Positions 9,928 to 20,665 of a DNA stretch of 64,000 nucleotides are shown here, piece after piece; within the stretch, counting starts at the first letter, position 1; each line of letters opens with the position of its first letter. The stretch lies in assembly GCA_029255685.2 (NCBI GenBank), contig CM055313.2, forward strand, positions 54,041,579 through 54,105,578, read 5' to 3'. The translations under genes and the position numbers were made by a program. The notes below the pieces were generated by a model that made no database searches, had not been told where the DNA came from, and was given only the letters and a program-made list of their open reading frames with translations. Origin of the DNA: Silene conica. Taxonomy: Eukaryota; Streptophyta; Magnoliopsida; Caryophyllales; Caryophyllaceae.

Positions 9928-12900
9928 GTTTGGTCCTCGAAACTTGAAGACATAAGTAAGTACGAAAGCAGCTCTAGTTATCAAAACGTACTACCCGGGT
10001 TATGGAAATCCAAATCTTTGTCTTTCAAAAAGGTTCACAAGGAAAAGATTTCAAGGCACAAGTCTTCGTCAATTGACATAGGGATTCTCGTTACGTATTC
10101 AAGAATCCGACGTTCCAAATCTGAGACAAGTCCCAAAATTAAATCATTAAAAGTTCAAAATTTAGATCGATTCGGTGTTGATAAACACAACACAGGTTAT
10201 CAGGCGTCTTCAATAACACGTTCCAGTGGCAATCAACGCTGAAATCCATCAAAGTTGTAAAACGTTCTGCTCTTTAAAATCAAGTTTTCTTCAAAGTCAA
10301 CCTTTATTTTCGAATTCACGAAAGGGTCAAATTGCAATAACGACAAAGGTTACCTTCAACAAAAAAGGGAGCAGTTTCAAATTCTCAAAACAATTAAGAT
10401 TTTCCACAAACAACAGACTTTCTAGGTGAACAATAGAGAACAATTTCAAAGACGGTTACTGGGAGCGCAGAAACGATCATAGAGATTACTTTCGAAACGA
10501 AGGATTGTGAGTTTCTAGTTTCACGGCTGACAGAACGTACAAGGAAGGATCGAAGGAAAAAAATAACCAGGTTAGAGGTAAAGGAAGATGGTAACTCTTG
10601 CCAAACATGGGTACACTAACCGCTCAATCTATAATCAAAACATCGTTACAACGATTCCTAGTATATCCCACGAAGGACAGTTCAAGTGATCTCTAGCCTC
10701 TCGAAGGTTTCACGATCCCTCTTATCATTATCTCCTCCACAGTACAAGGTATTCCTCAACAAGAAGGCTTCCAAAACTCTAAACCGGAATTCTATTACCA
10801 TAACACCAAACCTCGAAACCCAAGATATGGTATTCATCATCCTATAACCTGAAATTTTGACAGTTCGATCCTAGCAAACCTATTCCACAAGGTTTGATAT
10901 CTTAAATTCCCAAATTTTATTACCACAATGAACATTCAAATCAAGATCTTACTAAGGTAACAACTCTTAAATCCTCTGGTTTCTAACCACTTACCAACAA
11001 TATACATCCCAAAGAAAAGGTTCCACGGAAGTAACAACTTTCACTCCTACAATTTCCATAAGGTTTAGTTATTCACATTCCAAACTTCCCGAATGATATC
11101 CATGAACACTTATAAGTTTCAAATCTCTACACTATGATTACCACAAACATCAATGGTTACCCATCAATCGCCATTAGAGTATTATTAAGCCAACGGGCTC
11201 CCATTACCCCACAAGTTATCATAAATGATTCACCTAACAATGGGTGTAATTTCCAAATTTTATTAAGTATCTCAATAGGTAAACGCTTAGGTTCCATAAG
11301 TAACTTAAGGTCAACACTCAGTCAGCTCCATAAGTCCACTTGTAAATGTCCCAACATCCTCACACCGTTACCAATAACTCTCGTTTCTCAAGTATGTGGT
11401 CCTTCCTGCAATTAAGCGATTCCTCAAGATCAAGTAGCACTAACTTACCTAATTCATCCATTTAACCACATCATCATCATCATCTTAAGCATGTACCTCC
11501 AAAATCACCTAGAACTCTAAGTATCGTATTTAAATCCTCAAATGGTACTCCCAAATCTACAATTACAACTCACATCTGGCCATCTAACATGAAGCTTTCA
11601 AGACGGCACACTATCCAATTCACCCGAATATTATTATCATAAACTCTCTCAACCAAATTCTGGCAACGCAAAACCAAGCATTCCTCAGGGCGTGTATCAC
11701 TGCTCCAAGAACAAGTCGATCTCGCCGCTAATCTAAATGAAAAGGAACAAGGCTCAAAGAAGAGGAGATGAGATACGAACTTCAGGGATAAACACGACAC
11801 AGGTCTCGAGAGAGACACACGGAAGACGGCTCAAGGAACAACAAGATGACAAGGTAAGAAACTTTAGGCTACGGACCCCAATCGAAGTTGAAGCCGAGAG
11901 TAGGCGGAGAAGCAAAGGAGAAGAAAGGAGAGAAGCGACGTGAAAGGAACGATTGCGGGATCTTCCAAGGTGCGGGTCTCTCACTATTCTCACGGGGTTC
12001 CCACTTCTTACTTTCCAAATCAAGTCATTCAATTATCGGTTCTCACGAAAATTCCTCCAATGATTTATATACCCTAATCTTCCAAACATTAAACAATATC
12101 ACCATTACAACTACCTATTCTCAAAAGTTTGAGATGCCTCATCTTTGCTAGTTTCTCAAATGACAACTCAATAACACTTTCAGGCCATCACCCCTGTATG
12201 CTATATGTACTTCACTTACCTTACTGTCCACCAGATAACAATTCCTAAACCATCAAGTTTTCTGAATCCTCGTCTCCCAATAGATTACTTTATTCTATCC
12301 ACAGACCGGTGGTGCATCCTCAAATTTCTCTTAAGTTTTTCAATGAATAAACATTAAGATTCATAAAGCAGCCTAGGTTCAAATCGTGGTTCACTTCTTC
12401 TAAGCTTAAGTCATAAACTCTTCAAGCATTCAACTATTATAGCCAATGATTCGCCTTCCTCAACAACGGCCTTTCCCAGCTCAATCACTCACCTAAGTCA
12501 AGTGATACTAACTCACTTCACTCATCCACTCATCATCCTTAGCATCTTAAGCCTATTTTTCCCGGTCGCTCTATATCCTCAAGTATCTTATCTAACTCCT
12601 TAACAGTATTCTTCAATCCAAAAATTTTCACAATCTAAGCATGGTTCTCAAGATTAAGTTCCACCGAATACTAAGCATACAACTCAACCTTCAAGCAAGT
12701 ACCCTATCACTCACTTTCACTCTCCCAATTCGATAGACAACTAGACACTTGGATCATCAAAACATGTCTCTCGATACCTCCTAAGTTATTCCTCAAATAA
12801 CAACGTCTCTCAGAACACCGCTAACGGTTATCCTAAAACTAGTTCCTCCAAATCCAATAAAAGGGAAGATTATCTAGAGGGCACCTTAAGAAAACAAGCT

Positions 12901-13294
12901 ACAAGGTTAAGCTGAAAAGATATGAAGGTCTGTTCAAGTAAGACAGACAAATATTCTAAAAGAAGGATGTGCATCCGGAGTTATCAAAGAAGGTGGTGCA
13001 CAAAGAAGGAGGAGTATCTTCAAGGTTCAGAAGTATTCTCCCATAGTAGCACAAATCTTCTATCTTCGGTAGAAACTCCGGTCTTCATCGCCAAATGGAT
13101 AAGTCCACGGTTCGTCGATTGGAAGGCAATAAAGTATTATCAATGACAATCAACAAAAACGTTAAAATCTAATAAAAGCAATCACAAAACAGACTACAAT
13201 TTAAGTCCTTAAATCTACCCTATCTCCCATTCATTATTTGATTATATGGTCAAGTTAAGGTTGGGGGCTACATGAGTGCGTCGGGAGCGATAAC
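9928..13294 (-). mobile_element. Internal region of the large non-autonomous element, no pol
   Basis: About 3.4 kb between PBS and polypurine tract. I find no RT, integrase, protease or gag motif on either strand; the longest frames are under 100 codons. The plus strand is rich in short A/C/T words. A purine-rich stretch lies at 11730-11945. Segments near 11400-11530 and 12470-12600 look like a weak internal duplication (CTCATCATC, CATCTTAAGC, CCTCAAGTA). This fits a LARD-type element mobilised in trans by a related autonomous family, which is inference. Confidence 0.75.
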
Positions 13295-13306
13295 GCTCTG
13301 ATACCA
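13295..13306 (-). other. Primer-binding site (Met-tRNA type)
   Basis: On the minus strand TGGTATCAGAGC, complementary to the 3' end of initiator-Met tRNA, two bases inside the LTR end at 13309. It shows that 13309-16130 is the 5' LTR. Confidence 0.88.
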
Positions 13307-14096
13307 ACTGTAAAACCCCTCGTCGCAGCGGAAAAATTAAACATACAACATGCCAAAATTTAAGCGGAATTTAAACTTTAACATGCATAAAAACGAGGTG
13401 AATTAAAACTGAAAATGAAACAACTGATATAAACAGAAACATAGATAAGTAAAACTGTCTAAGTGCTGAAAATAAAATATATACAACAACCTGGGATGAC
13501 ACATCCCTACAGGCACTCAAAAACTGAAATGAAAGTCTAGAGTCTAGCTAACGCGAAAGTGTAAGTCAAATCGATGAATAAAGGATCATCGCTCGCTAGC
13601 TCCATGCAACCCTCTGCCAACCACCTGTCATGTACCTACATACATGTAAACATGTACGCCACAATCAGTGGGGAGTGACTAGAGTTCTCCTAGCCACCTT
13701 TTGTAACGACACGTAACACAGAAATGCACAACATACTCCAACATATATAAACATGTGAAGCATACAAATCTCAATATCTGAATCTCAAGTCAACATGCAA
13801 ATACTTATGCAAGGCTCTCAACCACCTTCGGAAACTATTTGGAAGGAGAGCCGGTTTCCCATCCGGTTGCCCGGCCGGGGGGTCTTTCAATCCAAACCAT
13901 TTACGAAACTAGTCAAAGAGTTATCCAATGCCTTGGATGAACAGTTCTAAAATCAATACACTCAATCCGTCACAATCAATCAGCAACATCTGACACTGTA
14001 CCCCAACTCAGGCAAGCAGATGCAAATCAGCAGGCATAAAGGTTCAGCGATCAACTCAAGACATAACCTAGATACCAATTCACTTTCACAAACAAG

Positions 14097-14545
14097 GACT
14101 CAGCGGCCAACTTAAGGCCTAGACCTTGCTAAACAACAAGACACTAGACTCAGAGACCAACTTAAGGCATAGACTAGCATCCAAATTCACAATCACAAGT
14201 AAGGAACTCAGAGGCCAGCTTAAGGCATACTCCCTTACTATATCACAAGACACTAGACTCAGAGGCCAGCTTAAGGCATACTCTAGCATCAACAACTGTA
14301 CTCCAGGCAAGGCATCACACCCTAGCTACCCCGTTGTACAACTGCTCTACTCGTCAGACTCAGAGGCCAACTTAAGGCATAGACTGACGCGATCACGAAA
14401 TAACATGTGTGAGCTCAGAGGCCAACTTAAGGCATATCTCAGACACGATAGGAAAAACACATATAGGGCTCAGAGGCCAACTTAAGGCATATCCCCATAT
14501 ATGGCAACTAGTTCACGTGTTAAGCTCAGAGGCCAACTTAAGGCA
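14097..14545. repeat. Minisatellite in the 5' LTR
   Basis: Same 20-bp core AGAGGCCAACTTAAGGCATA and spacing as 6218-6668, with the same copy order, so the array predates insertion of this element. Confidence 0.88.
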
Positions 14546-14884
14546 TACCTTAATACGCATCAATATATCAGCATATATATATCGTAATCTAACGGTCCCA
14601 ACTCAGACATATTCCGATATATACTACAACCAGATCCTTAGTTCTAATCTTCTAGACTTCTAAACAACACTTAATTGATCCCGGGAACTAAGTTGAGGGA
14701 GAGCCGGTTTCTCTTTCGGTTACCCGGCCGGGGGGTCTCTATCCTCTCTCCATTCCCGAACCCAATATACTGTCGCCCATCCTCTCGGGACCTCAAACAC
14801 ACATACAAGGCATACTGAACGACTCTCAAACAAATCGGACTAGCCGATCAAAAGATAAAACAATTTTAAAGTTAAAAGGGTCCT

Positions 14885-15184
14885 CAGCCGGTCGCAGACA
14901 GGCTGCCGGTCAGCCGGCTGACAACCCATTCACCATAACAGCCTTTAAAACAACGACCTATGAGGAAGGATCCTCAGCCGGTCGACCGGCCGCGGCCACC
15001 CGGCTGGGAGATCATCTCCCTATTCCTTATTCTATACGAAAATACAAAGGACAAGGTGCCTCAGCCGGTCGACAGGCGGCCGGCCTACCGGCTGAGCACC
15101 CCTTTAGCTCAATCCTCAAAAAAACGCAAAACAACCTAAACGCACTCCCAGCCGGTCGACCGGCTGCCGGTCGGTCGACCGGCT
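14885..15184. repeat. GTCGAC-rich palindrome block in the 5' LTR
   Basis: Partner of 8661-8962, with the same four two-palindrome clusters. One is slightly shortened (near 14990). Confidence 0.75.
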
Positions 15185-16130
15185 CAGAGTCCCTGCGCCT
15201 AAAATCGCGTCTTACAGGAAACCACAAATTCGATTGAATCGATACCAATTCCCAAAATTCGCAATAAGTAAATACTACCCAACATATATAACACATATGG
15301 GACGCAATAGCAAGCATTAATTTCAACAACAAGATCATATTAGGAACACCACTAGTATTCGTCTTAAGGATATCAAAACTGAAAATGAGCAAATAATCAT
15401 ATGAACACCAAACCAATCATGTGAATATCATTTAAGACTAAACCCTAACATGTTTCTAAGTCCAAAACAACAATAATGGCTATGAAAATCAGAAACTACA
15501 ACCAGCATGAACAAGGAATGTGCTTATTTAACAAAAAGGCCGAGTTTCTCATGATCGTCACCTCAAAAGCGTTTTAAGCTCCTAGCTCCTCTTCAACAAT
15601 GAACCTATCGACCTCAAGATCCTCTAAATCCGCTCCTATAACAAAGAAAACGGTTTTTAGAGCCCTAGAACGGAAATAAGCCAAAACAACGCCTTTTTCG
15701 GGTTGAACGAAATCGAAATTGAAAGAGATAGATGTCTTGGAAATTTTTCAAGGATTCCGAAAATGTATGACTTACCTTGATTTGGGTTTGGGAAGAGCTT
15801 GAAAAGTTGATTTGAAGCTTGAAAGGAAAAGGAGAAATGAAGAAATGAATGTAACATTGTTTGTGTTTTGATATGTCGATGAAATGCTTTGGTTTAGGGT
15901 TTATGTGGTGTCCTTTCTTAAATGAATCGGGTCACTTGTTTGTGAACGGGTTTATGAGTCGGGTTGAAGGCATGCCAAGTTATTAACATCTTAAGGACTT
16001 AAGGTTTCTTAAGACGGATCTTAACGGAAGATTTAAAAATAACTTAACAATTTATATTAAAATATTATTTTATTCCGTAAATTAATTTAAAATCATAAAA
16101 ATATTCTTTACAAAAATGCGGGATGTTACA

Positions 16131-16196
16131 CTACTTACCACTGACTTCTGTTAGTAGTACTTAGGTATTTATTTTTGGTACTCAACGACGGTATTA
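16131..16196 (+). repeat. 66-bp stub of the left LTR of an Athila/Tat-like element
   Basis: Matches 21067-21132, the end of the right LTR, with a few differences. The rest of this LTR is displaced outside the window by the non-autonomous insertion. It ends GGTATTA just before the PBS. Confidence 0.85.
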
Positions 16197-16201
16197 AATT
16201 T

Positions 16202-16219
16202 TGGCGCCGTTGCCGGGGA
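16202..16219 (+). other. Primer-binding site of Athila/Tat type
   Basis: TGGCGCCGTTGCCGGGGA, the PBS shared by Athila and Tat elements (tRNA-Asp type). It is identical to the one in the full Athila element at 35865-35882. It places the internal region on the plus strand. Confidence 0.88.
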
Positions 16220-16315
16220 GGCAATTGCCCTATCTGTTTTGTGTTTCGTTTATTTCTTTCCGTCTCAGGGAATTTTATTCCGTGAGCCTGTTTTATTTTC
16301 TTCTTAAGTGTTGTT

Positions 16316-16738
16316 TTGATAGGTCTTAAAGATCCTAGCAACGGTACTTTTGGAGAGCCACCAATGTTTCGTTCACTGGAGCACCAGGTGGTATTTTGTG
16401 AGAGATGTGGTACTATGGGACACGAGGCAATTTACTGTTTCGCAGCTAGTGGTCAAGTTTATGCCTATCGACAGCACAAGCAAAGTCACTATACTCCAAT
16501 CCCACCCCGCAGCTATACACCACCACATTCGTACTATCAACGAGGCTTTCAAGAGCACTCCTATAATTTTTCACTATCACAGCAACAACACCCACCTCCC
16601 GCTGACCACCATGAAGAGCTGGGTGAATTGAAGTCGTTGATAGCGACACTTGCTCAAGTTGAAGAATCGAGAAACGCTTCTATCACGAGTCTTATGCATA
16701 AAATAGCTCAAGTAACAACCGCTGATACCCATGATTAA
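16316..16738 (+). pseudogene. Gag remnant with zinc knuckle (small Athila/Tat-like element)
   Basis: The frame has no upstream ATG; the first in-frame ATG is at 16364. It shows NGTFGEPP, usual near the start of Athila Gag, followed almost at once by a CX2CX4HX4C knuckle (CERCGTMGHEAIYC). A Q/P/H/S-rich stretch and a short helical tail follow. The large capsid part found in normal Gag between these segments is absent. This is therefore an internally deleted Gag, as in non-autonomous elements. Known role of the knuckle: binding element RNA. The frame stops at 16738 beside a SINE. Confidence 0.75.
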
Positions 16739-16832
16739 ATGGTTAAAGCTCTACTTGCAAATACTAGCTTGTGTGCAAATGATCACAGGTTCGAATCCCA
16801 CCAACAACATTTTTTACCAAAAAAAAAAGAAA
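16739..16832 (+). mobile_element. tRNA-derived SINE fragment with A-rich tail
   Basis: A-box-like GGTTAAAGCTCTACTTGC is followed about 40 bp later by a perfect B box GGTTCGAATCC (about 16788), then CCACC, a T run and an A-rich tail. There is no cloverleaf, so it is not a tRNA gene. The 5' end may be truncated, and I cannot define a clean TSD. Confidence 0.6.
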
Positions 16833-16837
16833 ACAAT

Positions 16838-19119
16838 TGTAACACCCCCATTTATTAAGGAGCCTCTAGCAAGACATCCTCAGTAAATAGAGCTGTTACC
16901 ATTTCGGAATATCCGAGGTAGTGAATAACAAAGTAAATCAAACCAAAAAATTTATATAAAACTGATTAAATTTAAACTTTGATGATTACAAATACTACAC
17001 AGCGGAAACTAAAGTACAACTGATAACTTCAAAGTATGTGATCTAAATCTAAGTCGGTCCATCCAAGTGCTCATGCCATGCCATGCTCCCACAGCACCAT
17101 CTTTCCTGTCAAAACTGCTCCCCATCACGGATCATGTCACAAGAATACACATTGTGAACCACGAGGTTGAGTAGAAAGATAAATAAGACATAAACAACAG
17201 TAAAAATGCATCCTCCTCCATCTCCATATCACAAGACCCAGTCATCCACTTCACCTCCATCACACCCCTCCTTCCATCACACCACACCTTCCATCACACC
17301 ACACCTTCCATGGCCATATCACAAGTCCCATATCACAAGACCCATATCACAAGACCCATTTCACAAATCTTGTTCTCCACAATAATCGATAATAATCAAC
17401 AATCCAAAATACATTCACAATCAATTATATCAATCTTATAGTAAGCAACACATATACGTCATGTCAATAACGCAACCACAGATATATATATCCCTACCTC
17501 AATTGCAGAAGGACAACCGAACAGCTGCTAGAATTATTCCGCCTCGAACTCGGATCCTATAAATAGTACTTAATGTCAACATCTAACCATACCACCAACC
17601 ACTACTGAAATATTCGATCATGTTCATAAATGATAAACTTATTCGATCATCACTAGTCGATTACAACAATACACTAATCATGTTACTTACTATATATAGA
17701 CTTACTATATATAGACTTACTAAATATGACATACGATTCAAATACTCAATTATTATAAAACCATAATAACAATAATATAAATAACTAGTTGTCATCACAA
17801 TATTTCTTAACAATATTAATAACCAATAATGTGTTTAATAACAATAATAACAACACAACTAATAACAACCAATTTAATGTTAATAGTGATAATAATAATA
17901 ACAATGACATTTGATAAAATATTATTATTAATAATACTAATAATAACATTAATAACAATAATAAGAACAATTATACACCTAATAATAATAACAATATATA
18001 ATAATAACAATATATAATAATAACAATATATGATAATAATGAAACAACAAATTAGAAACCCAAGAACAACAATAATGATAATTGTAACGCAACAGCCCAA
18101 CAAACACGCATAACACGCTTAACATAGACAACCCGTGAACCGAGACTAACACCCCCAAATAGCCACCACGCTTGACCCCCAAAACAACCACCGACCTCGC
18201 CCCTAACACCACCACGCTCGCCTCTGAGCCACGGTGGTTCTAGGGGAGGGGTGGTTGGCCGTCGACATGCCCAACCACCATCAAACAACTGCATACAAAA
18301 CCCCCACCTGCACGACTCTGTTGGTGTTATCCGACAGACCCCCAAAACGAAACCTACTCTAATAGCGGACACAACAGCCCTAAACCACCGCGACCACTAC
18401 CCTTCAAACCTCCTGACCACCACCAGCATGACACCTCTAACACCCAAAAGAAACACGAATTCCATCGAAGTCATTTACAAAACACGCTTCTGAAAACAGC
18501 CTTCTGGAACGCAAGAGTACGAGGTTGACACCAGTGACAAAAAAACCCTTCGACGGTGGTCCTAGGCCGTCAACAACGACACCACAACGGTCTAAAAATG
18601 ACTACTACACATCCTAAACTCATAATATGCGAAGATCAGAACCATAAACATGCATAAACGAAAGTACAATCGTGATAAAAACGAAGAAAAACAAGAACAG
18701 AACGAAAGGCATGTGTGTGTACCTCCTTCCCTGAGCAAAACGACCACCCTTCGACACCCTAAGCCACCGTGTAAGCCTTTTTCCTCAGACTAGGATGTGA
18801 CGGCAGTGTTGTGAGTAGAAGTCCGGTTGTCGATTAGGGCAAGAGTAGGGTTAGGGTAGCGTTTTATATGGCTGCAGGAGGACGAGGCTGATGTTTGTGT
18901 CAAAGTGTGTGTGTTTTTTGGTTTTGGGTTGTTTTTGTTGCACGAAAATCGAGGCCCAAAACACTTGCTTAAAACGTGATCTAATAACCTAATAACTAAT
19001 ACTCAAACCCGATATCACATTAATAACATATAAACCATAAAACACGTATTCGATAAATTAATTATCGAATATAGTCGATCTAATCTAATAATTATTTAAA
19101 TAAAATACGAGTTATTACA
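16838..19119 (-). mobile_element. 2.3-kb solo LTR (TAA- and GTGG-rich family)
   Basis: Plus-strand ends are TGTAACACCCCCATTTATTA and ACGAGTTATTACA. It is the reverse of copies at 41869-44332 and 47478-49909. It contains (ATT)n near 17880-18040, short CCATATCACAAGACC repeats near 17320-17370, and a GC-rich P/T-coding-like stretch (18115-18600) that is not a gene. No internal region. The left flank is ACAAT (16833-16837); the matching ACAAT lies after the adjacent TRIM-like LTR at 19328-19332, not directly after 19119. Confidence 0.8.
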
Positions 19120-19124
19120 GTATT

Positions 19125-19327
19125 TGTAACAACCCGACCCACCACCGTCGTAACACAAACCCAATAAGATGGGTGCACACTTTTGGGCCCATTATTTGTC
19201 CTCACTTAAGCCCGAAAGCACAAGGCCTTGTTACTAAGTGGTGGGTGGGAGCTATTATAAACATATCACAAGCCTCACATTCTACCGATGTGGGACAACT
19301 TTCCTCTCATACTCTTGGGGTGTTACA
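19125..19327. mobile_element. 203-bp TRIM-like LTR
   Basis: Starts TGTAACAACCCGACCCACC and ends GGGGTGTTACA, with CCGATGTGGGACAACTTTCC in the 3' half, a motif common in small plant LTRs. It is followed by ACAAT, matching the flank at 16833-16837. No 5S rRNA-like boxes, so not Cassandra. Confidence 0.6.
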
Positions 19328-19348
19328 ACAATCGAGCTAAAGGATGAT

Positions 19349-20032
19349 ATGCATGACTTAGAATTAGAGGAAGTCTTCAACGTTGCTACACATGACCAGT
19401 TCGACCACAACAGTTTATATTATCAGTCGAACGAACCAGCAGAGGAAGAGGTCGATCGAGCATGTTACAGTACTCGATCGAGCACTTTTGATGAGGGTTT
19501 TACTCGATTGAGTAACAGGTTTACTCAATCGAGGGGTTTTGTTGAAGAGGTTACTCGATCGAGTGTTGATGATGTTCGATCGAGTAATCATGGTGAAGAA
19601 TTTACTCAATCGAGTGACCTTGTTACTCGATTGAGCACAGTGACTGAAGACAGTGATGATTTGGCACCAGATTCTGTCCTAACCAACGATGAGAAGGTAA
19701 GCGAGGATCATTCCTGCTCGATAGAAGGTACTATCATTCCTTTTGTTGATTTTGGTTCGATTTGTTGTACGCCTTCCGTTAAATTTTCTACTACTGTTGA
19801 TTTAACGCCTCCGCCTCAGTTTATTGGGAGCAATTTGGAGGAACATTATATTACTTCTTCTTGTACAGGTCTAGAAAGGTTGAAGGACCCGAGAGGGGGG
19901 TCGAAAGTTTCCATCCTGCCAAAGAAGAAAGTGCGGAAAAGAATCGATGGAAGTGCGCTTTACGCTGCGATAAGCCGCTGCCCTACTGTTGCTGTGATTA
20001 GGAGGACAATAGTTAAGTTATGGCTGAAATAA
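19349..20032 (+). CDS. ORF of the small Athila/Tat-like element with TCGATCGA-coded repeats
   Basis: 227 aa from the ATG at 19349; the frame is open upstream into the TRIM-like LTR. The acidic N-terminal region is rich in D and E. It is followed by a region (about aa 33-95) coded by regularly spaced TCGATCGA-type palindromes, giving TRSST, TRLS and TQSR repeats. The C-terminal part ends near KKKVRKR, a possible basic nuclear signal. No RT, integrase or protease motif and no membrane segment. I do not recognise the protein. It may be what remains of a gag-pol linker or an accessory ORF. Whether it is translated is unknown. Confidence 0.45.
   Translation: MHDLELEEVFNVATHDQFDHNSLYYQSNEPAEEEVDRACYSTRSSTFDEGFTRLSNRFTQSRGFVEEVTRSSVDDVRSSNHGEEFTQSSDLVTRLSTVTEDSDDLAPDSVLTNDEKVSEDHSCSIEGTIIPFVDFGSICCTPSVKFSTTVDLTPPPQFIGSNLEEHYITSSCTGLERLKDPRGGSKVSILPKKKVRKRIDGSALYAAISRCPTVAVIRRTIVKLWLK
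19450..19640. repeat. Array of ACTCGATCGAGT palindromes inside the ORF
   Basis: Eight 12-bp palindromic words (ACTCGATCGAGT and variants). After the first pair (spacer 10) the spacers alternate 18, 9, 18, 9, 18, 9. The basic block is thus 12-9-12 repeated every 51 bp. Spacer sequences are unrelated. Confidence 0.85.
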
Positions 20033-20650
20033 TTGCATTCAGTCAGAAGCCTAGATGGAGGCCATTACTTTTTGGTGGTAGATGAAAAAGAAGGTCAAGC
20101 TGAGACCAACTGAAGCTAGCGCTACCCGGGATTTTATTGTTTTCTGTTTTCGTTAATTTTCGAACAATTTTTCTGTTTTACTGTTTTGTAAATGTGGTTG
20201 AGGTAGAATTTATTCCAATAGTTTCTGTCGAAGGCTGTTAAACTGTAATCTGGTCGATCGAGTAATGTTTTGTTCGATCGAGCCCATGCTCAGTTCGATC
20301 GAGTGAATTTCTTCTGAATTACACTCGATCGAGTAGACTCTTGCTGCAGGTCATTCGATCGAGCCTCTGAGAATTCGATCGAGGAGTTTTCCACTGTATT
20401 TTACTCGATCGAATAGGCTCCCACTAAAATTTCCTCGATCGAAGTTATTCGCTGCTGCCGAAGGAATTTCTGCCTCAAAACCTCACTTTCTCGTTCGGTT
20501 TGGGGAGGTTGTAAGTTCCCTAGTTCCCTTCTTCCATCTTTTTGTTTTTTGTTTTCATAGTTTTTGGTAGATATCCCTTAGTAATATGTATTAGGTTGTG
20601 TACACCATTTCCCCCCTGTATGCTGTAGCCAATGAGGACATTGTCTGTTT
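20033..20650 (+). other. 3' noncoding region of the small Athila/Tat-like element with more TCGATCGA words
   Basis: No coding frame. Eight more TCGATCGA palindromes lie at about 20252-20445, after the stop codon, mostly in pairs with spacers of about 8 or 18 bp. The rest is T-rich 3' UTR. Confidence 0.8.
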
Positions 20651-20665
20651 TGGTTTGGGGAGGAG
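20651..20665 (+). other. Polypurine tract
   Basis: TGGTTTGGGGAGGAG directly before the 3' LTR, like TTTGGTTTGGGGAGTT of the full Athila element. Confidence 0.7.

Larger units (their letters stand above)
13309..16130 (-). repeat. 5' LTR of the non-autonomous element (2822 bp)
   Basis: Starts TGTAAAACCCC and ends GGGATGTTACA on the plus strand. The minus-strand TGTAACATCCC start is typical of Tekay/Del-like Ty3 LTRs. It contains the minisatellite, two GC-rich modules (about 13848-13886 and 14702-14740) and the GTCGAC-rich block. It lies directly in the LTR of the Athila/Tat-like element. The right flank is CTACT; the left flank is outside the window, so the TSD cannot be confirmed. Confidence 0.9.

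Noticed and set aside
16739..16832. tRNA gene
   Set aside because: A and B boxes are present but no cloverleaf can be drawn and an A-rich tail follows; a tRNA-derived SINE fits better.
18052..18600. Proline/threonine-rich frames as genes
   Set aside because: They arise from CCACC-rich LTR sequence that recurs in several copies without a shared frame.
19125..19327. Cassandra-type TRIM with 5S promoter
   Set aside because: No 5S rRNA-like A box, intermediate element or C box seen; only the generic small-LTR features are present.
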